Assembly: GCF_001540865.1 (NCBI RefSeq)
Contig: NC_033629.1
Location: 7,320,019 to 7,384,018, forward strand
Direction of reading: 5' to 3'
DNA from: Ananas comosus
Lineage: Eukaryota; Streptophyta; Magnoliopsida; Poales; Bromeliaceae
DNA: 64,000 bases
The position numbers were made by a program, and so were the translations under genes. Under the pieces are notes generated by a model. It saw only the letters and a list, made by a program, of their open reading frames with translations, was not told where the DNA came from and searched no databases. The first letter of the stretch is position 1; every line of letters starts with the position of its first letter. Below are positions 45,738-56,666 of this stretch, piece after piece.

Positions 45738-47336
45738 GAAAAATTTGTTTACAAATAATCCTAATATAATGTCACAAGACTGTTCTAAGGTTTACAGAAA
45801 TAACTGTAAGGTGATCTAAATTATGTTTAGTGACAGTATGATTATGTAGATATTGAAAGATAAATATATGACAGCAACAAAATATTGTAATATTAATTAT
45901 CAGTGTAAGAATAATAGTATGTATATGTTCAGGATTATGTTCAGGATTATATGTTCAGAATTATAATAACATTAATCTCATGACACATATATATTATTCT
46001 ATAGCAAAATAATATTCTATTTACTATACTAAAGAAAATAGAAAGAATAAAATTAATCTTGCTTCTAGAATGCTGGAAAAATTATTCTCTTTCTGAAATC
46101 TTTAGTAAAATATCTTTTTAAATAATTTTGAATGAAAATAATTTAACTTCAGTTTTAAAAACCTGAAACAAAAATTAAATAGTTAATGCTATAAAGATTA
46201 AAAGATCAGATGAAGCTTGTGAGTCGAGGCGTGCGAAAGCACTGTCCTAGAAGCAAGATTGCCCCTCCACGTACGAGGCTCCGGCAATCACTCCTAGCGA
46301 TACAACGACCACTGTCCACCCCGTCGGCACGTCTTCAGAGTGGCGCAACACAAACTATATAAGCTTTCAGAGATCCAGCAAAAATGGCAATGTATAGTTC
46401 AGTGATGAAAGGATGTAAAAGATCAGTATAAGAGAAGGTGAACAAAGAGTATGCAAGCTTGGGTTAAGCCTCACAGTGCATGTACTAAGTTAAGTGCCTC
46501 TTTTAATATAAGAGAGCTTCATGTGAGTCCAACAGGAAGAGTCAAGGTAAGATCTTTGACCAAGATCTTGCCTTTTCCTGAGATTTGACCAGCTCCTTTC
46601 CGAGGTTGGACCAAGACAAAATCTGGACAAGATCCAGATTGATCTCGGTAGGGTCCTTCTCAAGGTAATGTTATTGGGTTAATTAAATAATACAATAATA
46701 TTAAAATCCAATAAAATAAAATATGTAAATGAACTGGATTCACGCGCGCCGCCGTCGCTCGCCCGCCCGACCCAGCCCGGACTCGGGCCGTGCGTACATT
46801 TAGTCAAGAGCTCCACTCTCATATTCTCTCAAGTAATTAAGTTGAGAGTGAGAGAGTATATAAAGTGAAGTAGAGTGCCTTTGCTTTTTAATGTGGGACT
46901 AAACTCCACATGCATAAAGCAATGCACAGTCTCGCAGGCAAGGCCCATAGAGAGTACGTTGGGCTGCGCAGGAAGCCCATGGGCTAAAATCAAGTTTTAA
47001 ATCACTGTTTTAAAAGATTAATACTTACATAAATAAGATGGTAGAGATTTGAGTATGTGAAGTTAGTAATCACCTTGTAATATATTTTTGTCTTAATTGA
47101 TTGTTATCGCGTGTTGGTCTTGTAATTTTTTACTCTTGATTGAAAATTTTTCACGTAAATTTTGGTGTGCTAATTTTATTGTTTGCATTTGTTTTTATCA
47201 CATTGAGATTTAATTTTTACATTCGGCCTACTTATCTATTCACCCCTCCAAATATGTATATATAGATCCTAATTAGATCTTTGTAGATCTGGAAACTAAC
47301 GTAAGGATCTGAAATCGCATTTTTGATCGTCCGGAA
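45738..47336. other. Probable Copia leader/LTR debris and unassigned DNA
   Basis: Upstream of the minus-strand gag, the stretch at 46200-46550 on the minus strand resembles a Copia LTR (TATA-like CTTATATAG, GTTGCGCCACTCTGAAGACG). At 47040-47260 the + strand ends in CCTACTTATCTATTCACCCC, similar to the end of many Copia LTRs. Neither has clear termini. A GC-rich spot lies at 46742-46790. Confidence 0.35.
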
Positions 47337-47400
47337 CAAAGAGGGACATTGGACAATTTGTAGCTCGCTGCCTCGTCTGCCAACAAGTGAAGGCAATATT
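47337..47400 (+). pseudogene. Tiny Gypsy integrase zinc-finger fragment
   Basis: About 60 bp encode DIGQFVARCLVCQQVKA in one frame, the C-x2-C end of a Gypsy integrase H2C2 domain. Nothing of the element continues on either side. Confidence 0.75.
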
Positions 47401-48593
47401 CCTTATTTGGGCCTGTCGTCGCGCCGCTACTATGGACTGAGGTCTGTTATATCTTCCGAAAGAACGGCTAAATCATCGGTTTGCAAAATTTCAAACCTAG
47501 CTACCAGGACTGCAGAAAATCGACGTATATATGAGGCCTGATGTGAGAGGGCTGCTTTCAGAGGTTGGCATCTACCGGCGATGGTGCGCGCAATTGCAGG
47601 TAGAGACGAGTGCATGCGTACATTTGACGTACGTGCGCGATCATTTGGTAAATTTGACGAGGAGAGCAGGAGACAAAGATTAGTCTTAGGTCTGGGACCG
47701 CCACCCAGCGAGCCTCAGAATACCTTGAAAATTTTCTCCAACGTTGAGACGGACCGACCGGTCCCAGTTTATATTCTTGCCTTGAGAATTAGGTCGGTGC
47801 GTGTCTCTCTTTCCACGCATCTCGCGGAGAACCTTAGACGTACGGACGGGTCCCGGCCCGCTTTGCTACAATAATGGTATCTAATTAAGTTTGCTTACTC
47901 CTAGTTCCCAGAGTGAGCTGTAATAAATTCGATATCCATTTATTCAAAAATTTGTAAAAATAAATGATAGCTTTAATTAGTGTAAAAATATTGGTAGGGT
48001 AATATTTACTCTCACTTTATAATTAAGTGTACGAACAACGTCGCACGGGAGGAGGAGGATTGTTAATGCCGTAAACAACAAGAATTCAATTGAAATAAAT
48101 TATAAGAGTCGTGGACCTAATTGAGCAAAAAGAAATTAAAAACCCAACTTAAAAATTGGAAAAAAAAAAAGAAAGAAAAGAAAAAATTGGGGGACCATTA
48201 GAGTAATAAATCCAACAGAAGAACTCAAGAGTTGCCATTAGCGGAGAAAATTACTGACAGCACATAATATAATATTCTACTATTGACTGAAATATTCGAC
48301 CAACCACTATTCAGTGATTTATTTCAGGCAGACTTACTATTGTAAACATAACCCCGCTTCATTATTTTAGACAGAGAAACACCATTGCTTGCAAACAGAT
48401 GAAAACCATGCATAAATCAAACTGCTTTAGGTTGGTGTAGATACTTTAATTAGGTTCTACCAACCGTACCTAGCTCGTAATTAGCTAAAAAGTTAATAAA
48501 TAATATGCGAGTCTAATTGCACCGTATTTTTAGCTCTAAGCTTATTTATTTATAAAATAAATAAACGATACAAATATATAGTTAGCTGACTTC
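47401..48593. other. Unassigned intergenic DNA
   Basis: No gene or RNA was recognised. Short open frames near 47580-47870 are GC-balanced but match nothing known to me, and the rest is AT-rich. Confidence 0.5.
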
Positions 48594-48823
48594 GGCTTAG
48601 TTTGGTATTGAGACCTATCAAACGCTATTAGATAAAATGAAATTGAAAAAAAAACATATAGGGATATGCTTCTGCGTTCTTCGGTGGGACCGCAAAAAAT
48701 ATATCGTAACCGACTCATGGCGATATGCGGAACGCAATATTACGTACGGAAACAAATAGGTATTTTTCCAACGTACTTTCTCACCGTACGTAATACAATC
48801 TTTCCGCAATCCCAAACGAAGCC
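48594..48823. mobile_element. PIF/Harbinger-like MITE (230 bp)
   Basis: The ends GGCTTAGTTTGGTATTGAG and the complement of CCGCAATCCCAAACGAAGCC form imperfect inverted repeats. TTC stands on both sides (48591-48593 and 48824-48826), a 3-bp duplication as in PIF/Harbinger insertions. It lies 275 bp downstream of the phytocyanin stop codon. Confidence 0.65.
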
Positions 48824-49098
48824 TTCCTCGGAGAAAAACATATGCGTACCGTAGGTAGGTTCGTGCGTGTAGTATCTAAACTGGATCAGAAATCAAATAC
48901 CCTGACATAGATAACAAATTCAAATTTATGCACCAACGTACGTACGTAGAAATAGAATACAAACGACCACATCACACGCGTATTTAATATTTCAATCAGA
49001 GCGCAAAAAAAGAACTTGTACAGAAACCCCGTACAACCCGAGAAATCTCAGTGGAGAAACAAAAATGCTGTTCGCAGAGCAAAGCATCGACACAACAA

Positions 49099-52000
49099 TT
49101 ACAAAACAGCAGCAGATACGGCGGCGGCGGAGGCGAACACAGCCAGCAGGGCAAGACCCAGAAGGGCAGGAGGCGCAACCGCGGCAGCGCTGTTGGGACG
49201 GGGGGAGGACACAGGAGTGGTACCGGTGGATGCGCCGCCGCCCGCACCGATGGCGCCGCCACCAGCAGAAGGGGAGGTGGTGGGGGTCGCGGAAGGAGCA
49301 GCGGAGGAGGCGACCTTGGGGACGCGGATGTCGACCTTCTGGCCGATGGCGCAGTGACCCGGGACGCCGCAGATGAAGAAGTGGTGGCCGGCACGCTTGA
49401 TGACGAAGGAGTCGTTGCCCGACTTGTGGGGCGACGCCGCGTTGCAGGCCTTGTAATCAGCCTTGCTCACCTCCATCACATTGTGGAAGTTGTTGTTGTA
49501 GACAAACACTGCAGCATTCGAATCACACAAAGCAAACGGCAAAAAATTTAATTCATCAGCTCTTCTTTATAAGCGTAACGTGCCTGATAACTTGGAACTA
49601 CTTCTTAAACGGCCATATTTTGAATGGCTCTCTAGCTACCATATATATATATATATGAATCGTCAGTCATGTTTGTTGAATATAAAATATTAAAATATTG
49701 TTAACTAAAAAACGGCACAATTTAAATTGTTAGAGATAAACGGTTATTTTGTGAAGTTAAAGAAGGAAGGAACCATTTATACAAGAAGTTCCTAACGAAA
49801 ATGGTCCAAAGAAAGAAATAATACATACCTACTGAAATAATGATATTTACTCGACTATAAAAAGAAATGACAATTAAAAATGAAGCAGAAGAACCTGTGC
49901 TACAGTAACTTTTAAATCCACAGAAGTGCACATGCATTCATATTAACATCTAAACTTTTGTAATTGGCTGTCCATAGTGTAGTTGGTTAAGAGCATGATT
50001 GTTAATAACTAAAGTTTCAAATTCAAAAGTTAGTTGCTTTTTGAAAAAAAAATCAAATGAAACGAGCAGCGTGCTTCCTTACCTTACTCTTAAAAGAAAA
50101 GAAAAGAAAGAAACTTAAAAAGTTTCGTAGGGCTTCTATAAGGAAATTTCATCCCTGAAAGTTAGCAGCTGTATCTGGCAACCGAATGTTCAACTATATA
50201 ATCAAATATGAAGAATTTAAATAAGATAAAAAAAAAAAGAAAAGAAAAGAAATTAAGACAAAAATAATTTCCTCAAAAGTTTAAAAGTTCTCCGATTTTA
50301 ATTTAGTAACTGATAATCACATAGTCATAATCACAGTCACAATATTCTGTCCTACAAAATTCATGAAATAGCTCATAAACTTTTACTTTGTTTAAATAAT
50401 TCTCCAAATAATTCACTAGTACGTACACGAAAATTGACCAAAATAACATGAATTAATCAAGCAAGCCGCATATTTCGTGCACTATCCATTGCCAAATAAA
50501 ATATTTCTAAGAGTTTAAAATTTTGCTACATTAAAAATAGTGAGAAACTGAAGCGATTGTTCATCAGAACAATTTTATATTTTATAAATTTTTGACCAAA
50601 CTATTGCCTAACATTGAACTTCTCAACTGTGCTAAATTTAACCCAATCGCCGAACTTGTAACTTAATTTACGGGCACTCAAAAGTTTTCCGCTGAAAGTG
50701 TACATTCTAATGCAATTACAACTGCTCAAAAAATTGCCCATAACGGCATCGATGCTGCGATCGTTCTACAGAAGGGCCTACCATTCTTTTTTTGAGAACA
50801 AAATCCGCGGGGAAAATTTATTAAATCTTGATACATTACAGCAACAGTAATATTAATTAGTTGGTAGTGTGGTGGCTAAAATATAATTTTTATACTACAT
50901 ATGGCTCAACAATTTTAAAAGCATTTTTAATTTTTTCCCATCTTATACTATATATATAATTATGGTTGCTTGCTTCTCTGATAGTAGTTGAAAAAATGGC
51001 AGTTTTAAAACATTAGAGGGAAAAAGAAAAATTATATAATCACTTTTCAATTTTTTACAATATAAAAATAATATGTATAATGTAAAACTGATACTTTTAG
51101 GCCCTGTTTGGTTGGAGAACAAGAGGTGGAATAAGGATTATCCTCCCCTTGTCCCCCAAATACAAAATTACGGGGTGGGAACAACTATTCTCCTTTCTAT
51201 GCAATATAAGCGGGTATAAGACTGGTATTTCCACTCTTTTTCTGGAACAAGTTTGTTCCCAATTGGAATAAAGCTTAATTAAAATCTAAATTTAATTTTA
51301 CGTATAGTATTAATTAAATCATTAATTAATTTAATTAATATATTTAAATTATTATCTATTATTTAAATAAAAAATAATTATTTATTTATTTATTTATAAT
51401 TAATTAGCTAATTAAAAATTAATAATTTAATGTGTTTATCCGTAAACTAATATTTATATCAATTAACTATTAATATTTTGACTAATCTAATTAATTTTTT
51501 AGTTAATTATGTAACTAAAATAATTTACTAACTAATTAAAAATTAAAATTATTTTTACATTTAATTAATTAATATATTTTTATTATCTCATACAATATTC
51601 ATAGCTAATAAATTTATTAAATTATTATTTTTAATTAATATTTTGATATTAATTAATTAGATAAAATATTTTAATTAAAATTATAACTTTTATTCCCTTT
51701 ATTCCGGTCTAACCATAAAAACATCATTTACCTTATTTCTAGCAACAATCTAATTTTCTTCGAAGTGCAAAATTAGTCTAGTTCATGCGTATATCTTGTA
51801 TCTATTCCTGAAATAAACAGCTATTATTTATACCCGAACCATACGCAGCCTTAGGCACTAAATTACAAAACTAGGCCTAAAGTACCGACTGTCCCTAGCG
51901 CGAGTGGCAAAAAACTCGATGGAATTGGTACCCGAGATTCTAAATTCGAATTTTAGTTTATACTTAATTTTTCAGCTAAATTTATTTCTAAAAAAAAAAA

Positions 52001-53374
52001 TAGACGAGTTCTCTTATTAAAAAATAATAAAAACAAAAGAACCTAGTCCTAAAGCAAGTAAGATGATTTACACAAGCAAAGCTCAAGAAAAAGGCGTGCC
52101 TGGAAACCGAAGTTAAAGAAACGGACAAATTGGACCTTACGCGACCGCCAATTACGCAACTGCACGGATCCCAGTAAAAATATGCCACGTTTCAATTTAA
52201 AAAAATTTTGCGACCGAACAAAATCAAAGAACAACCATCCGAACTGCCACGTGTAACAACATCAGCTTCCTACAGGATACACGCGGCGACCATGCACACT
52301 GTTCCACCATTAACAGTAACCCAATGGCTAGTTAATTTTTAATTCGCTACCCTACCCTAGTTAAGATGCGCGTAGGTCCATGTAATTTATTTAATTTTTA
52401 TGCAAACAAATACCGATTAAAATAAGTTTTATATTATTTTGTATAACATGGAGTTAATGAAAATGTTACACGATCAAAACAAAATATTGAAAAATTACAA
52501 AAAAAAAAAAAAAAAAAAAACCTGCAGGTCTCAGAAACTAGAAACTACAATAAAATCCCAAATACTAAAAATATACCTAAATTCTAAGTAAAAAATCGTC
52601 GAAATCGTGAAAAAATATTAATATTTGTAGACTGCTCACAATTCTCGTCAAATATAAAAATGACGAGACCTTGAACCTTCAATATATGTAGCTTTTTAAT
52701 TTGAGTTGCATAAGTACAATAATTTAATAAATATTTCGAATTAAAAAATAGAGAGAGATTTTGAAATATTATAAACCGTGGTATTTAATCCGCAAATAAA
52801 TGAAGCTACTGTCCAAGCAGACGTGAGTCAAACCCCATCGTTGTTGACGCTTTCACTCTGACAAGAATTAATTAAAGCTATAAGCTATAATATATTTTGA
52901 AATAACCCTTTCAACTTCATTTTTCATTTTAAAACCTTTTCGATTTTTTTTCATTTTCTTATAATTAAACCATTTTTATTAATTATGTTAAAATTCATAT
53001 ATTATTACACTATATGCTAGCTATATTTTTTTTGCCGAAACAATTTTAATGGTATAGATTATGTCTAACGAAATCTATCACCGAATAAAATATTTCATCG
53101 TCAAAAACAAACTTACAAACACCAAAATTTCCGTACTTTTGAAAGTATAAATTTTTTTTAAAAATAAATAAATAAATAAATAAATGAACTCACGTATGAC
53201 GTCTCCCACACGGAATTCTTTCGTAGTAGCCCAGGCGGTGTAATTAATGTTGCCGACGATCGTCCACCCTGCAGAGTCCCCGACCGTATAAACCGCTCCT
53301 GCGGACGCCCGCACGAGACCCAGCACCAGCACCACCACCACCGCCGTTGTGGCCGATCCCTTGCTCTTTTCCAT
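49099..53374 (-). CDS. Phytocyanin (mavicyanin/stellacyanin-like blue copper protein), GPI-anchor type
   Basis: A small type I copper protein of the plant cell surface, presumed to act in electron transfer or wall redox chemistry. My two-exon model is 53374-53194 and 49508-49099, with a GT..AG intron of 3,685 bp. Joined, it is open for 196 residues. Residues 1-26 are a signal peptide (hydrophobic VVVVLVLGLV, cleavage near ASAG/AVY). The cupredoxin domain covers 28-124, with YTVGDSAGWTI, NYTAWATTKEFRVGDVILFVY and then HNVMEV. Copper ligands by family alignment are His69, Cys107, His112 and, as axial ligand, Gln117, as in stellacyanin and mavicyanin. Cys82-Cys113 should form the disulfide. Possible N-glycosylation sites are Asn44 and Asn92. 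A Pro/Ser/Ala/Gly-rich linker and a hydrophobic tail from about 170 suggest GPI attachment. The intron falls at the usual place just before the first ligand. All key residues are present. The physiological partner cannot be told from sequence. Confidence 0.93.
51100..51850. mobile_element. PIF/Harbinger MITE (751 bp), Tourist-like
   Basis: The ends GGCCCTGTTTGGTTGGA and the complement of CCCGAACCATACGCAGCC are inverted repeats. TTA lies on both sides (51097-51099 and 51851-51853), the standard duplication of this superfamily. The interior is TTAATTAA-rich and encodes nothing. Confidence 0.82.
51886..51999 (+). mobile_element. tRNA-derived SINE, short copy, in the phytocyanin intron
   Basis: It begins CTGTCCCTAGCGCGAGTGGC (box A-like) and contains CTAAATTCGAATTTTAG (box B-like), TCAGCTAAATTTATTTCT and an A-tail. 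It matches the first two-thirds of the SINE family seen at 55351, 56030 and 56495. No clear target duplication is visible. Confidence 0.65.
53030..53152. mobile_element. Partial foldback MITE (copy 3) near the phytocyanin exon 1 donor
   Basis: The sequence GGTATAGATTATGTCTAACG, then ATCACCGAATAAAATATTTC, CATCGTCAAAAACAAACTTAC and CCGTACTTTTGAAAGTATA, is a diverged right arm of the foldback family (compare 33095-33190). The left arm is missing. It ends about 40 bp inside the intron from the exon 1 splice donor. Confidence 0.6.
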
Positions 53375-53700
53375 AGCAATGGAGACAGAGAGAGAAAGAG
53401 CAAAACGAAAAGGAAAAAAAAAAAAAAAAAAAACACACAAAAAAAAAANACACACAAACACACACACGCGCGCGCCGCTCCTAGATAGAACAAAAAGGAA
53501 AAGAAAAAAAAAAGAGAAAAAAAAAAGAGAAGGAGAAAGAGAAAGAGAAAGAGAGAGAGCCTGCAACTGCAAGAGAAAGAACGGCGAGAGCTTTACTCTC
53601 TCTCTCTCTCGAAAAATCTCTCTATTTCTCTGTATATGTCTCTGCGCTTCGCTTTACTCATTTGAGCGTGCGCCAACTTTTATATATATACCGCTCTTCA
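53375..53700 (-). promoter_or_regulatory. Phytocyanin promoter and 5' UTR
   Basis: On the minus strand a TATA box (TATATATATAAA, plus-strand 53679-53690) lies about 300 bp upstream of the start codon. The transcribed leader would be rich in CT/GA repeats and a long poly-T/A run (53407-53449 plus strand), with one undetermined base at 53450 in a CA-rich microsatellite. The leader length is therefore uncertain. Confidence 0.65.
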
Positions 53701-54087
53701 TATTTTTAGTGGTAAAGGAACGGGGGGCCCACTCAACTAATGGCCACACTGAGGTTGGACCCACCATCAATTCCCGATGGTTTTTTTTTTTTTTTTTTCT
53801 TTTTTTTAGTTCCCAGCCTTCGATTCATCATGCTTTCGGCTCAAATTTTTAAGATTATTAAAATTAAATTTCACATTTTAATTTAATTCACTGAATATCG
53901 ATATATCTTATATTGCTTATAAAGTAATAATTTAGCATATTAATTATTACTCATTTATTATTACTGTATCTACATACGTCAATACCTGGGAATATCCAAA
54001 AATTTACCTGAATTCGAACTCCAATAGGCTGGGTTTAGCTTATGTTAAATGGATATAAAACAAAAATCTCACAAAGCGGGTAGCATG

Positions 54088-54400
54088 CTAGTTGATTCAT
54101 ATTTCTAGGTAAGTTTATTTTTAAATAAAATAAACAAAGCGAATAGCGTGCTACCTATCTCTCAAAAAAAAAAAAAAAAAATCTCACGAATGTGATTTCA
54201 AGTACGAATTTTGTCTATATTTGATTTGAGCCTGAACAAGTTCGAATCCTAGTTGATTCACATTTCTAGCTAAGTTTATTTCTAAATAAAATAAACAAAG
54301 CGGATAGCATGCTACCTATCTCTCAAAAAAAAAAAAAAATCTCACGAATGCGATTTCAAGTACGAATTTTGTCTATATTTGATTTGAGCCTGAACACGAC
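54088..54400 (+). repeat. 161-bp tandem duplication containing a truncated SINE
   Basis: The segment starting CTAGTTGATTCA at 54088 recurs at 54249. Each unit holds the 3' half of the SINE (TAAGTTTATTTCTAAATAAA, GTGCTACCTATCTCTC, A-run), followed by a shared AATCTCACGAATG.GATTTC and TTGATTTGAGCCTGAAC. The junction at about 54235 recreates a box B-like GTTCGAATCCTAG. Confidence 0.8.
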
Positions 54401-54508
54401 ATGAACTCGAATAGATTTTATATTATATAATATATATGTAAGTATTTCATATTATCTTTAAACTTGTAGCTTGTAAATTTAAATTTTAATATAATATGTT
54501 TTAAAATA

Positions 54509-54856
54509 GGAAAAACTTCAAAAACCCCCCATGGTTTCGCAGTTTCTCATTTTAGTACCATGTGGTTTAAAGTGTATCAATTTAGTGCCCTGTGGTTTAT
54601 TTTTTTTTATTATTATCAATTTTACTATTTTTTTCTTAATTTAGTAACAAAGTTAAAATTAAAAGATACTAAAGTGAATATTCAATAAACCTAGATGGGT
54701 ATCTGAAGTTTTTTGTACATAATTTAACGAAATATTAACGAAAAAGCTGCCGAAAAGATAAAAATGAAACCACAGGGCACTAAATTGATCCACTTTAAAC
54801 CACATGGTACTAAGGTGAGAAAGTGCAAAACCACGGGGGCCTTTTGAAGTTTCCCC
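54509..54856. mobile_element. Mutator-type foldback MITE (348 bp)
   Basis: Perfect 9-bp flanks TTTAAAATA (54500-54508 and 54857-54865) enclose long inverted arms of about 90-100 bp. Both arms read GGAAA..CTTCAAAA..CCCC.TGGTTT, then TTAGTACCATGTGGTTTAAAGTG and TTTAGTGCCCTGTGGTTT. The 9-bp duplication and long arms indicate Mutator-like origin. No transposase is encoded. Confidence 0.9.
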
Positions 54857-54960
54857 TTTAAAATATGATAAAAATAAAATATATTATTTTGGGTTGGGTT
54901 CAAGTTGCAGATTTTTGGTCGCATTCAATTTTGAATATAAATTTTCAAAATATGTCAGGT

Positions 54961-55016
54961 TCAAATTCGAATTCAAATTTGAATTCGAATTTGAATTCTA
55001 ATTCGAATTCAATTTT
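54961..55016. repeat. GAATTC-rich palindromic low-complexity repeat
   Basis: About 55 bp are built of alternating TTCGAATTC and AAATTTGAATTC units, so nearly every window is self-complementary. Confidence 0.8.
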
Positions 55017-55350
55017 TTAGTGACACCAATTGATAAATCTATATTGGCATGTAAAACCAATAGAACTAAATACATATCAATACTGAAATTTATAAATAGA
55101 ATAAAATATAGCTTCACAAGTCGCCATAAATAAAATCTTGACCAATCCGTGGAAGTGTAAAATCCGATTGCAATATGAAATCACTAACCGAACATTAGGT
55201 AATCTGGTTTCTCCATCTATCTCAGCCACTTTCTTGCGTGGTGGAACAGATAATTATTAATCATTAGAATACATATAAGAAAATGGCAAGGCCAGTGCTT
55301 CTTCTTTTTATAGTGCTTCTTCTTTTTATAGAATAACAATTGACTTCTCA

Positions 55351-55512
55351 ACTGACCGTCTCTAGAACAAGTGGCAAAAGACTTGATGGTTGATATCCGA
55401 TGTTTCAAGTTCAAATTCTAGTTGATTCACATTTCCAGCTAAGTTTATTTCTAAATAAAATAAATGAAACAGGTAGCGTGCTATCTATGATTTCTCAAAG
55501 AAAAAAACAATA
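55351..55512 (+). mobile_element. tRNA-derived SINE, + strand copy with 9-bp target duplication
   Basis: GACTTCTCA flanks both sides (55342-55350 and 55513-55521). The 5' part has a box A-like TAGAACAAGTGGCAAAAG and a box B-like GTTCAAATTCTAG about 40 bp on. The body is GATTCACATTTCCAGCTAAG, TTATTTCTAAATAAAATAAA, GGTAGCGTGCTATCTATG, then an A-rich tail. This layout is that of a plant SINE transcribed by RNA polymerase III and moved by a LINE's reverse transcriptase. Confidence 0.87.
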
Positions 55513-56029
55513 GACTTCTCATAAAATTCTAATTAGAATTTTGTTTATTTTAAATAAATAAAATAGATAAGATATATATCATATTAAGCAGTTTTATCAA
55601 CTTTTATTTTTAGTAAATCAATATATGAATATGATTAATATTTGGATGTTGAGTTTGAATTCTAATTTTTAAAATTTCTTTCCAAATCCGATACATCGAC
55701 ATTCCTAAGCGTCGTCGCGGAGTAAGGAAAGAAAAGTTGCAGGGGCACAACAAATATACAAAATTAATTTGAGTACATTTCTTTAGCTTAGGGAATGGTG
55801 ATATTAAAATAGAAAAGTCAAAATTTTAGGAAAATCATTTTGTGGACTTGGTGCCTCATAAATCTCATACACCTTTCCAAATCGGTCCTCTAATAATTTC
55901 AACGCATATTCTTAATCTGAATCATCAATCTTTTAATAATAAAAATAAGTGAAATTTTGGGTTAAAAGTAGAAATAGAATGAAGAATGCTGCACAAAAAT
56001 ATGCATACGCATCGGGTGTAGACAATACT

Positions 56030-56190
56030 GTTTTTTTTTTTTGAGAGAGATAGGTAACAACACGCTACCTGCTTCGTTTATTTCATTTAGAAATAAACTT
56101 ATCTGAAAATGTGAATCAATTAGGATTCGAACTTGAGACTTCGAGTACCAACCATCAAGCCCTTTACTGCTTGCTTTAGGGACGGTCGGT
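56030..56190 (-). mobile_element. tRNA-derived SINE, minus-strand copy with 14-bp target duplication
   Basis: It is flanked by GTGTAGACAATACT (56016-56029) and GTGTAGGCAATACT (56191-56204), one mismatch. On the minus strand it reads ACCGTCCCTAAAGCAAGCAG, AAGGGCTTGATGGTTGGTAC, CAAGTTCGAATCCTAATTGA (box B), AAGTTTATTTCTAAATGAAA, GGTAGCGTGTTGTTACCTAT and an A-tail. Confidence 0.88.
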
Positions 56191-56494
56191 GTGTAGGCAA
56201 TACTTTTGATGAAAATGTTGGCGATTAGGGACAAGGCTGGGCGCATGCTCACCCAGGCCCACCCTTGGCTCCGCCCGTGTCTGTCATGCATCCACCAACA
56301 CTACTAAGCCACCGATAATGCATCACTAAAATATTAAAAATTTGAACCAAAAATTATAATAAATCAAATGTTGAATACCATCGTCTCACATATATGTACA
56401 CCTTAGAGTTTGAACACCAAAAGTGTAATTTAGCTATTAATTATTTTAATTTAATTTAGTTTTACTAATTGGTATGGGCTAAATAGCTAAAAGA

Positions 56495-56655
56495 TTTTTT
56501 TTTTCTTTTTGAGAATCACATCATAATATGTTGCCCGCTACGTATATTTATTTTAGAAATAAACTTAGCTAAAAATATAAATCAATTAGTATTCGAACTT
56601 GAAATCTCGGATACCAATCACCAAATTCTTTGTTACTTGCATTAGGAATGGTCGG
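56495..56655 (-). mobile_element. tRNA-derived SINE, minus-strand copy with 11-bp target duplication
   Basis: TAGCTAAAAGA lies on both sides (56484-56494 and 56656-56666). The minus strand has the same box A, box B (CAAGTTCGAATACTAATTGA), central AGCTAAGTTTATTTCTAAA and A-rich tail as its neighbours, with more substitutions. Confidence 0.87.
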
Positions 56656-56666
56656 TAGCTAAAAGA

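Larger units (their letters stand above)
49509..53193 (-). other. Large transposon-filled intron of the phytocyanin gene
   Basis: 3,685 bp lie between the donor (ATAC/GTGAGT, minus strand) and the acceptor (GCAG/TGTTTG). It holds a PIF/Harbinger MITE (51100-51850), a SINE (about 51886-51999), a partial foldback MITE (53030-53152), a possible tRNA-like SINE scrap (49968-50055), and otherwise AT-rich DNA with poly-A/T runs. Nothing was recognised at 50060-51099 or 52000-53029. Confidence 0.8.

Noticed and set aside
47581..47874. 97-codon open frame at 47.6 kb
   Set aside because: No recognisable domain, no neighbouring exons, and both strands are open in the same place.
49016..49551. Long + strand open frames rich in Arg/Gly
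   Set aside because: They are antisense shadows of the GC-rich second exon of the phytocyanin gene, whose minus-strand reading has all copper ligands.
49968..50055. Possible tRNA gene or SINE (GTGTAGTTGGTTAAGAGC ... TTTCAAATTC)
   Set aside because: Box A-like and box B-like pieces are present but no acceptor stem or anticodon arm folds; at most a SINE scrap.
53349..53852. 167-codon + strand open frame
   Set aside because: It consists of simple-repeat translation (Lys/Arg/Glu runs) across the phytocyanin 5' UTR and contains an N.
55351..56655. tRNA genes
   Set aside because: The promoter boxes belong to SINEs with A-tails and target duplications; no cloverleaf is complete.
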